A stretch of 64,000 nucleotides of DNA, taken from assembly GCA_033439795.1 (NCBI GenBank), contig JAUTDP010000001.1, positions 4,774,001 through 4,838,000 of the forward strand, given 5' to 3'. The DNA comes from Sordaria brevicollis. Lineage: Eukaryota; Ascomycota; Sordariomycetes; Sordariales; Sordariaceae. Below are positions 55,437-64,000 of the stretch, one piece after another; within the stretch, counting starts at the first letter, position 1, and every line of letters begins with the position of its first letter. Position numbers and translations under genes: made by a program. The notes beneath the pieces are model-generated. The model was not told the origin of the DNA, ran no database searches, and saw nothing but the letters and a program-made list of their open reading frames with translations.

Positions 55437-56309
55437 CTTGACGGTGTTTATGGTATGTCGTGATGAAATGGGAAAAGATATTGACCAGACCCAAGTCAAA
55501 GAGTGGATGGGGAGGAAGAAGAAGAGAGGAAGGAAAGAGAAAAAAGAGAGAGACAATGCGCCAGAACCGTGATTATACACCACGACTCTCGGTCCCCGGC
55601 TCCGTTGAAGCTACGTTTCACCTACCAAATCAGGCGAGCTTGCCCTCCACTGTTCCGCGACTGGGGAACCTGGAACCACTGACATGGCCGGACCGACAGC
55701 GCGCGTCCTCCGCCAACCTCCGTTCCAATTGCATTTCTAGAGGTATGGTGTTTGTTTCCCGGTTGCAGATGTGCCCGCAAGTGGCCAATTTCACGTTGGG
55801 GTCCGACAGAGGTCACATTTTCCCCTCAAAACTTCACCATTCAGACGGGCAAGAGCCCCTGGAAACACTGGATTCGTTCACAAGCGGTTGCGGTTGCGAT
55901 TGCCCTGAGACGGGAGCTGCACAGCTGCGAAGCGGGGCAGCCAGAGGTGCCGTACGCCAACCAAGCCGACGGCGGATCCAGAACCACAAAGTCCCTTTTA
56001 GATTCACGCCCTGCTCCAAAAGGGGGTGTCAACTTCTGGGCCGCGTTTGACCATGCACAGCACCCGCTAGGCACTTGTCTCGCGAGATCGTGAACCCTGC
56101 CGGCCGCAACGTCATTCTAGTCTTCCCGTTCTCGAATAATTAAACATTCAATATACCATTTACTATACCACAACCTTTCAGTCTCCCATGCAGTGAATCG
56201 CAAAATCGTTTTGAACACCAATTTAATAGACCGGCGCATTTTGTCGATTGATGCGACCGACAACTGATGCCACCAAACCGTTCCTCCTCGTCTTCATAGC
56301 CCAGGCGCA
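55437..56309. promoter_or_regulatory. Divergent promoter: cyclophilin B / TLG1-type SNARE
   Basis: An 873-nt interval between divergent starts. A GA-rich tract lies just upstream of the cyclophilin ATG (about 55510-55555), read as CT-rich on its strand. No gene recognised, although short open frames cover part of it. Confidence 0.5.
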
Positions 56310-57157
56310 ATGATGTCCTCCACGAACGAGGAGGACCCCTTCCTTGAGGTCCAACAGTACGAGAAACCCCTTTTCGTCAACACAGCACAACAACCACAAA
56401 ACATTTTACAAACAGTCCAAACTAACCAAAACTTCTTCAAAACAACAGGGACGTCCTAACCCAGCTCCAATCCACCCGTTCCCTCTTCACCTCCTACCTG
56501 CGCATCCGCTCCCTCTTCCATTCCTCCTCCTCAAACACCGACTCGCCCGAATTAATCTCAGCCCGCTCCGATCTCGAATCCGCCCTTTCGTCACTAGCGG
56601 AAGACCTCGCCGACCTCGTCGAGTCCGTCAAAGCCGTCGAGAGCGACCCATCCCAATACGGCCTTGCGAGGGAAGAAGTCACGCGGCGCAAGCGTCTCGT
56701 GCAAGATGTCGGGGCCGAAGTTGAGAAGATGCGGCAGGAACTTGCCTCCAAGGCCGTGTCAAAAACGAATAACAACAAAGACCAATTACCAGACCCTTCC
56801 TCCTTCGCCATCCCGGATGGCGAAAACGGTGCCGAAAACGACGACTACGCCGCCGAGTTCGAACACCAGCAGCAACTACAAATGATGCGCGAACAGGACC
56901 AGCACCTGGACGGTGTGTTTCAGACGGTCGGCGTGTTGAGAAGACAGGCGGACGACATGGGCCGCGAGCTTGAAGAGCAGAGGGAGATGTTGGAGGTGGC
57001 GGACGATTTGGCGGATCGGGTCGGTGGGAGGCTGCAGACGGGGATGCAGAAGCTGACGTATGTGATGAGGCATAACGAGGATGCGCTGAGCAGTTGTTGT
57101 ATTGCGGTGTTGATCTTTGTGTTGATTTTGCTGTTGGTTTTGTTGTTGATTCTGTGA
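56310..57157 (+). CDS. TLG1/syntaxin-6-type t-SNARE
   Basis: Two exons, 56310-56356 and 56449-57157, give 251 aa; the 92-nt intron has GTACGA, an ACTAAC branch and ACAG. It is a Qc-SNARE of the endosome/trans-Golgi, expected to act with Tlg2/Vti1-type partners in retrograde traffic. Seen: the N-terminal EEDPFLEVQ start of the syntaxin-6/10 N-domain family, a helical N-domain to about residue 120 (DLESALSSLAEDLADLVESVKAVE), a SNARE motif at about 160-220 (MREQDQHLDGVFQTVGVLRRQADDMG...LADRVGGRLQ) with Gln at the zero layer region, and a C-terminal tail anchor of Ile/Leu/Val ending at the stop. The long second exon rules out an alternative family. Confidence 0.88.
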
Positions 57158-57849
57158 GCTGAGCTGGGCAAAGCAGGATCGAAGGGGGTTAGTCATTCGT
57201 TCTTCTTGGGTTGGTTAGGCTGGTTCTTCTTTTTCAAGGGTTTCTGCTGGTATAAAGAGGAGTTTGAAAGGGGTCTGTCTATTAGCACGGAAAGTCTCAT
57301 TCCGTAGTTTGCTTTTCTTCCCTAAAGCCTTATGATGAACGGGTACATACGGTAATACAATAATGAAAAACCGAAGCAACGAGCATGGCGAGATATCATC
57401 ACGCTGTTCCAGTTTCATGGCGATGGCATCAGTTGTCAGATGAAGTGTCTGAGCCGTCTCAATGCTCAATTCTGTTCTGATGGTCTTATTCCTAATCTGC
57501 TACTATGCTAAATTTGCAAGAATCTTTGTTTTCTGTTTGCCCACTACGGAGCTTCGCTCTTCCACCATTGTAGATACGCTGGGGTATATAACAGAAAAAG
57601 CGTCAAAAGCGCTAGGAAGCTCCTCCCATGTTTCTTCCGCTCTAAAATGACAGCAATGATTTTCTTTTTGTAACCGGGCATATGACAGAACGTTATCCCT
57701 TTCAAAATGCTAACAACCTTCGCACAATGATGACCAAATCCCTTGAACGCCGTTGATATGACCTTCTTTTCCGTTCCGATGTGGGACAACAAGCCTTGAT
57801 CCCTGACTAGACATAACTCCCTTCGAAGACCACGATACGCACAACCCCC
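57158..57849. other. Intergenic region between convergent genes
   Basis: 3' flanks of the SNARE gene and GLE1. No gene or RNA seen. Confidence 0.55.
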
Positions 57850-59519
57850 CTATCCAAGAACGAGTCCAGTACTCTTCCTGAGCAGGTCATAGACAACCGT
57901 CAACGAGCTGACGGCACTAGACTTGACCGGCGCCCGAGTAGGGAACTCAATCAGCGCCGTCCTCAATGCAGCAAGCGCAGCGGTTCCGTACGCGTGGATG
58001 AACTTCTCCTCGTAGTTCTGGATCATAGCCTTCAAAACCACACACTGCGTGTTTGAGATTTCGGCTGAAGGAGTGTTGACGATCTTGGCCATGGCCGTCC
58101 AGTAATGTCGTGGTGGGTACGGGTTCTGCTTCTTGGACGACGCAAAGTTGCGCAACGATATCGCCGCGAAGCCGGCACCGAGACCCGTCATCCGGTCGAA
58201 GTGCACCTGTTCCGTCACCCATCTGCCGTTCTCCTTCCACCAGCCTATCCTGGCTCGCCCTTGCTCTGTCTTCTCGCTGCCCTTGTAACCCCAGAGCACG
58301 GGGCAAACGATGCGGAACTTGGCGAGAAGAATGTCGATCAGGGAAGCCCCGCGCCACGCGAAGGCCGGGTCGGAAAAGATGGCGGCAATGCAGACGCCTA
58401 CGGGGTCGGCTGTCTCTGGTCGCGGACCACCTTCGTTGATGAACTGCGAGATGGTGGCCTTGGCAAAGACGTTCAGTAGGTAGATGAATAGTGACGAGAT
58501 CTGCGGATCGTTATTGGTAGCTCCTTGGACCGGGGCTCGTGGCTCGACGAGGAAGGTATTCGGGTCAACGTGCTGAGATTGTACACGGTTTTCCAGCGCC
58601 TCCTTCAGGAGGGCGGCAATCTTATTGTTCTGTGGTCGTGTTTGGTCAGCGTAGTCCACCAAAAAAGAAGCTGCAAATAAGGTAAGTTTGGTCTCAGTAC
58701 CTGTTGACGGTTGACTCCTGCGCCGCCTCCCGTGAGTTGTCCGACACACTTCCTGATCTCTCGCCGCATATCGCCCATGCGCGACTTGAGCGCTGGGTTT
58801 GCCTTTGCTTGATCCAACATTGACTTTCGCAGCTCTTTCAGGTTTTTGTGAATAACAGTCAGGCGATCGGGTCCTTGCTGCGTGGGCGCTGGCGCCGGGG
58901 GTTTGGCAACAGTTGCGGGCGGAGTGACTACATTGGCCTGTGTGTTGTTCCCTAGCAGATTATTGATCGCAGGTGTTGATGGCTTTGAGGCAGCAGTAGG
59001 TTGCGCATTCGTTGATGTCTGTCCGAATCCTCCAAATGGCTTCGAAGCAGCCGGTGAGGCCGCTGGGGTAGTCTCCGGCTTCTTTCCGAATAATGAAGTG
59101 CCATTGATTTGAGCCGTGGGTGGTTGTGATGGTGTTCCTGCTGGGGCAGGTTTCGGAGCTGGAGGAGGTGCCTTTACTGGCTCGGGATCGGGCAAAACGG
59201 GCGGGATTTCGACTTTTTTCGCCTTGAGAGCATTGACCCTCCTTCGCTCAGCAGCAAGCTGTTCTTCTTGTCGTATCCTTTCCTCTTCTTTCTTCCGCTC
59301 CTCGATCAGACGTTCCTGCTCTTCCCTCAAGAGGTGTTCTTGGTACACTCTCTCTGCCTCTTCGCGCACCCGCTCATGTTCCCTCCTAGCAGCCTCAATT
59401 AGGAGCCTGTGTCGCGCCTCGGAATTCCGGTCGCCAGCGAGAATGTCGGATATGACTGATCGTGAGGAAGGGCTTGCCCACTGGTTGCCGTGTGGGCGAG
59501 CCGGGGACGAGCCAGCCAT
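57850..59519 (-). CDS. gle1: GLE1 mRNA export factor / nucleoporin
   Basis: Two exons, 59519-58701 and 58629-57850, give 532 aa; the 71-nt intron has GTACTG and CAG. GLE1 at the cytoplasmic face of the nuclear pore activates the DEAD-box ATPase Dbp5 with inositol hexakisphosphate to release mRNPs. Seen: a long charged coiled coil at about residues 35-105 (RREHERVREEAERVYQEHL, ERIRQEEQLAAERRRVNAL), a Pro/Ala-rich linker with one FG motif (KPFGGFGQ), and the C-terminal HEAT-like GLE1 domain (RKSMLDQAKANPALKSRMGD, MRREIRKCVGQL, NKIAALLKEAL, CPVLWGYKG and GLGAGFAAISLRNF). The ATG at 59519 is used because the frame further upstream begins with GTG. It is divergent from gul-1, 2.6 kb away. Confidence 0.93.
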
Positions 59520-62147
59520 CCTGTCGGTGGTTGGGTACGCTGCTGGTTGACAATCCCTTGTACCCGTGCAATTGGCAGATTTGTGGTACACTAAGGGAAG
59601 TTGGACAGATATACCGCTGTTTTTGTTAAGGAATGAGAGAGTTGAGGTGATCGTCCGGTTTTGTCGTCGACTTGACAGTTGCGGATGCTAGGGCTGGATA
59701 AAGGTACAGGGTATCAAATGGAGTTCTGTTGGAGTCCTTTGCGCGCGTCGCGAATTCAAAGAACGTTAATTCCACCCTACGGGTGTTTGCTGCACTCTTG
59801 GCAATGCTGCTGTTCTTACCGTGTGCGGTTAGCGACTTGAGGTCTTGGCACCCGCTTGTTGGTGGGGGAGAAGGATGGAAAGGGTACCTTTTTGGAACCC
59901 AACCCGAACCCTAGTGATGAGACGTCGTCGATAACATGTAGAATACAATACACAGCGACTTTGGTAAAGTAGCCCGAGTTAGGTTAGATGTGAGCTTATC
60001 CTGTGTTACTTTGAATTGTCTTCGCTTTCCATGGTTCTGGAGTTGCCGCTACATATAACACATATCTGCTGAAGACGCTGAGTAGAGTCGTCGTCATGTT
60101 GTCTGTTGCGCCATGTGTGGAAGCCTTTCCAACAAAGACCTGGCATAGTTAGGAGAACGAATTTCAACACTTCAGCGTCGGAGCATTAGGTAAATAGCCA
60201 CCCCATCAGTTCCCGCAGCCAGCCGGGAACCACTGTCAGTCATACTATTCAAGCGTACCTTAACTGAAGATACAAACTTGAGAAGAGGTTACCGGAGCTT
60301 CAGAGACGGGAGACACGACTGTCGTCTTATGCGGTGTACTCAGGTTGAGCCAGGGTTTCGGGTACCACCACTATCGTTGACGTCTTTCCTGTTACGCCAA
60401 CAAGGGCGATGTCCGGTACATCATGACATAGTTCGGCGATCCCCTTTCCGACTACGGAATTCAGTTTCTCTCGAGGGATCTGATGTTTGAGCACGCCGAC
60501 ATTATCCCAATCCTCCGCAACATCTCGAGTTGTCGCTTCTGTTTCTGTCTAAATACATTTTGGGACAGGGAAGCATCGCCCAGCATACGCCATGTTTGAG
60601 ATATCATGAATCTAAACTAAATGAAGTATGGGGTAAAGACGATTAACGAGTGCCCACTTTTGCCATTTGTGATTCGCGATTTTCCCGAGTCTGCTGAGGA
60701 ACCGTTTCCCCACTGGTGTTCTTCGAGAGCTTCCCCAATCGCCCCCCGGATGCTCCCGTCGCGGTCCTTGACTGCTCGCAGCTCTTTGCAATTCAAGTTG
60801 AGCTGGCAGCCTGCACCTCTAGTGTCTGCATACAACTTGGGATTGAACGTTGTGAGGAAATACTTGCACTATTTTTAAACCAAAGCAAGGAAACACAGCC
60901 GTTTTATAAAAGGGGCTCAATGGTTGCTTCATTTGGGTTGTGAGAGGAGCACCGTGTGATGCGCACATGGCGTATCCGGAGCACCCTAACACCCTGCGGC
61001 GCACTTGCACCCTGGCGCTACTAACACTGGGGGCGACCTTTCAGCTGTCTGGAGCGAGTAGCTGCTGCTAGTGGAGCGTCGTAGTGGTTCTCGACTGCCC
61101 GCTATTTGGCAGCCCACTCCAGCGGCCTTCCCACCGGCGCTGATAGGTGCAAACCGTGCAAGAGATGCCCACATCACTGGCTGCCCTCGTTGCCTTGACC
61201 CGACCGCCGCCGCCGCACCGTGTATGCGCCTCCAAGGAGGGACGGTCCTCTTCACTCTCACAGGACTGTGAGGTGCCAGGCTCATCCCGTCGTTCTCACG
61301 CATCGGTTCGTCACCACAGCAGGTACAAGGCAGGATTACCGGCGATGAATGGCTCTTTCGGGTTCTGCTTGCTCTCTTGCTGGACTGCTCGCTGAATGCG
61401 GTGTCTGTAGAGGTAGGTACCTCTATGCTACGTAGGTAGTGCTGCCCGCCTCGAGGCGCTCCTCCTCATGCTCACTGCAGTGCTGTAGGTCCAAACTATT
61501 GTGCGGTACTCCTGACTTCCACTTGCATCCTATACCTCTAGCACCGAGGACCTCTTGCGCATCCTCCCGGCTTCGAGTTTTCTACCTGGCACCTTCCACC
61601 ACCTCCGACTTCTCCTCCTCCTTTGCACTCTCCTTCCCCCTTCCCTCCCCCACGAACCTCAACTCGCATCGGCTTCAGCTTCAACGTCAACTCGCGAAGC
61701 CGGACGCCTCCCTCCCTTATCTCTACACTCCCTCGTAGCAAACGCTTTTCAATCTTTCATTATAACCTCTTTGGACTCGAATTTCTTCATCCAATCCCGC
61801 TTTACCGCGAAAACCAAAACTGTCCTTTGGGGCGACGTCTCCGCACCGCATCCAAACCAACATACCGCAACTCCATATTCATCGCATTTGATGCTTCGCA
61901 ACGGCAATCCGGCCTCACAAAAAAGATAAACACGCAATAGCTCCACCAATAACTGAACGCCCTTCTCGTCTCGTCTCAGCTCGGTCGATACCACGCCTCG
62001 ATCCGATCCGACTCGTCTCGTGCTCCAAGTTCTTCACACGCACTTAGTTCCAACGCCGAATTCGCCTTGCATTCGCACTCGACGTGCACACATCATCTGC
62101 CTGGATCACCCAAGTCATCTGCACCTGTCCGTCTTACAATCAAGATC
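59520..62147. promoter_or_regulatory. Divergent 2.6-kb region: GLE1 promoter / gul-1 promoter and long leader
   Basis: No gene recognised. On the gul-1 side there is a CTACGTAGGTAG-type repeat at about 61410-61440 and strong pyrimidine tracts at about 61600-61660 followed by long CA/TC-rich sequence, which suggests a long 5' untranslated leader. Several short ATG-initiated frames occur there and could be upstream ORFs; none resembles a known peptide. Confidence 0.5.
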
Positions 62148-64000
62148 ATGGACCAGCAACAGCAGCCTCAAGGAGGCGTCCCTGGCCCTGCCGGCCGCAG
62201 GCTCCATATCGCCCACCGCAGAAGCCCTTCGGAGCTGACCCCGTTGATGAGTATGTTCACAAACACAAACAGTATGTTGAGTTTCGCTATTGTTATCGCC
62301 ATCGCCCATCGTATGCTATCGCGGCCCCCCTCTCTACCGCTTTTGCACTGGACTGGACCGTTCTTGGACGTGGCGAAAAGCTTCAGGCGCCAATGATTTC
62401 ACCCCTGACCCGGGCATTGAACCTTCGTCCCATCGTGACCCCTCACCTCCCCTCAATTCGGTAAGATAGCTAACCTCCTATTCTTCTCCGTACAGTGGAA
62501 CAGCTTGCCATCCAGCAGCAGATCGAACTCCTTCAGCAGCAGCAACAGCAAATTACAGCTCAGTATGCCAACCTCGGCATGCTTCCGGCCACCCAGCCTC
62601 TGGGCCCTGGAGGATTCACCAACTTCCAGCCCATTGCCGGTTTGGCGCCCCAGGCGGGCTTTCAGTTCCCGGTCCAGCTGCAGCAGCAGCCGGCCTTAGC
62701 TCCTCCTACACAACCACTCTCACATCGCCGTAATCAGTCGGCCATTCCAAACATGGGCATGGGGGGCCCGCCGCCTGCTCCCTCTGCCGGCGCCTCTGGT
62801 TCGACGTTCGGCAACTTCCAGGATCCCACCCAGGGCCACGCCCGAGAGAACAGCACCGGCGGTCGTGGTGGCCGTGGTGGTGCCGGTGGCGGTCACCAGA
62901 GAAGACATTCCTTGGCTCTGGCTGATGCCAAGAAGGCCGCCGAAATCGCCCAGCAAAAGCGCACGACTTCGACCTTCCAGTTCCCTGCTGCTCCGGCCCC
63001 CGGCTCCGAGAAGTCTGAGGATGAGGGAAAGACCACCCCGAGCACCACTCCTGCTCCGGCTGAGGGTCAGATGGCTCAGGGATCGTCCTTCCGTGGCGGC
63101 CGTGGCGGTCATGGCAGAAGCCAGAGCATGGCTGTAGGTGCCAATGGCCGTGGTGGCCGCGGAGGACACTTCTCTACCGACTCCATGGGCCAAGGCAGCG
63201 ACTTCTCTCGTCGTGGTCCTGGTGGCGGCCATGCCCGCACTGGTTCCCGCAACTTTGACGGCAACTGGAGGAACCAGAACCAGAACCAGGCTCAGGACCA
63301 GACTGCTGCCCTCCCTCAGAACCAGGGCGGCTTCCAGCCCGGTCACCGCAGCCGCGGCTCCGTGAGCCAGTCCATCTCCTCGATTGGATCGTTCCAGTAT
63401 CCTGGACAGCCTCAGCTGGTCCAGTTCCCTGGCCAGATGATGATGCCCCAGGTTTTTCCTGGCCAGCAACTCAACCCGATGCAGCTCAACCAGCTCCAGG
63501 CTCTTCAGCTTGCTCAGATGAACGGTCAGCCACTTACTGGTCTTGCCGCTAGCCAGCACGCTCCGCAAATGACTGCTCCTGGTCAGCAAAGCCAGCAGCA
63601 GCAACGTAAGACGCTTTTCACTCCTTACCTCCCCCAGGCTACTCTTCCCGCCCTCTTGGGTAACGGCCAGCTTGTTTCTGGTATTCTTCGCGTGAACAAG
63701 AAGAACAGAAGCGATGCCTACGTCTCAACCCAGGATGGCCTGCTTCCCGCCGACATCTTCATTTGCGGCAGCAAGGACCGCAACCGTGCTCTCGAAGGTG
63801 ATCTCGTTGCGGTTGAGCTGTTGGACGTTGGTGAAGTTTGGGCGCAGAAGCGTGAGAAGGAAGAAAAGAAGAAGCGTAAGGATATTACCGACACTCGTTC
63901 CGGCTCCATCAGTGGAGGTCAAAACACTGGTGATGACAATGGTAATGCTGAGGGAGGACTCCGCCGCCGTGGCAGTCTCCGTCAGCGTCCTACCCAGAAG
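62148..64000 (+). CDS. gul-1: SSD1/GUL-1 RNA-binding protein (5' part, cut by window end)
   Basis: Exon 1 is 62148-62250 and exon 2 runs from 62496 to the window edge (536 codons visible). The 245-nt intron has GTATGT, a GCTAAC branch and ACAG. SSD1-type proteins are RNase II-like but catalytically inactive RNA-binding translational regulators of cell-wall mRNAs; in Neurospora gul-1 is a suppressor of the cot-1 NDR-kinase mutant. The visible part is the disordered N-terminus, with poly-Gln, RGG/GRGG boxes (GGRGGRGGAGGG, GGRGGHGR) and Gln-rich prion-like tracts, then the beginning of the cold-shock/RNB region (RKTLFTPYLPQATLPALLGNGQLVSGILRVNKKN in part, followed by DAYVSTQDGLLPADIFICGSKDRNRALEGD). 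Five HxRxxS sites fit NDR/Cbk1/COT-1 phosphorylation. The RNB domain lies beyond 64000. Confidence 0.93.

Noticed and set aside
62720..63604. 294-codon minus-strand frame across gul-1
   Set aside because: Antisense of the Gly/Gln/Arg-rich GUL-1 region; its Leu/Ala/Ser-rich content follows from the codon bias of the real gene.
1..64000. CRISPR arrays, bacterial operons, prophage or dispersed 5S rRNA genes
   Set aside because: The sequence is eukaryotic nuclear; no regular direct-repeat array and no recognisable 5S rRNA sequence were seen.

Overview
This is a window of nuclear chromosome from a filamentous ascomycete, very probably a Sordariales fungus close to Neurospora or Sordaria. The genes are intron-containing, with short introns (mostly 50-150 nt, GTRNGT donors, CTRAC/CTGAC branch points). 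Two tRNA genes are dispersed singly. Several predicted products look like the Neurospora proteins: a 607-aa V-ATPase catalytic subunit A without an intein, a SET1 H3K4 methyltransferase of about 1316 aa, a 161-aa tropomyosin, and an SSD1/GUL-1 RNA-binding protein. Exon limits below were worked out by hand from splice signals and checked by requiring frame continuity; they are predictions.

Layout. 1-9.2 kb is accessory metabolism: an MFS sugar-type transporter and a convergent Baeyer-Villiger-type flavin monooxygenase, a decayed superfamily-1 helicase fragment, a cyclase-family (kynurenine-formamidase-like) enzyme and a hotdog thioesterase. 9.7-18 kb holds a 731-aa Ser/Thr-rich secreted mucin-like protein, a Mn/Fe superoxide dismutase, a possible small two-exon gene, and a T5orf172/GIY-YIG protein. 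18-34 kb is gene-poor: a bifunctional aminodeoxychorismate (PABA) synthase, a Zn2Cys6 AflR-like regulator, tRNA-Thr(AGU) and intron-containing tRNA-Ile(AAU), with two intervals (about 5.3 and 3.7 kb) where I recognise no gene.

34-64 kb is a compact housekeeping block: DUF4048-type protein, vma-1, set-1, a D-box-bearing securin-like protein, tropomyosin, RRP17/NOP12, BIG1-like ER protein, TRM112, ER cyclophilin B, a TLG1/syntaxin-6-type SNARE, GLE1 mRNA export factor, and the 5' part of the SSD1/gul-1 gene, which runs off the window end. Many neighbours are divergent and share promoters (securin-like/tropomyosin, NOP12/BIG1, cyclophilin/SNARE, GLE1/gul-1).

I did not find an obviously new multi-gene system. 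The most interesting items are: (i) the cyclophilin B gene, where a 269-nt intron lies exactly so that splicing gives a C-terminally membrane-anchored 285-aa protein, while retention gives a 207-aa luminal form ending in the HDEL-like tetrapeptide HVEL; (ii) a 234-codon open frame running in phase into the vma-1 start; (iii) a cluster of HxRxxS NDR-kinase sites in the GUL-1 N-terminus; (iv) a helicase relic with a stop where relatives often have Gln (CAG to TAG, as RIP would make).
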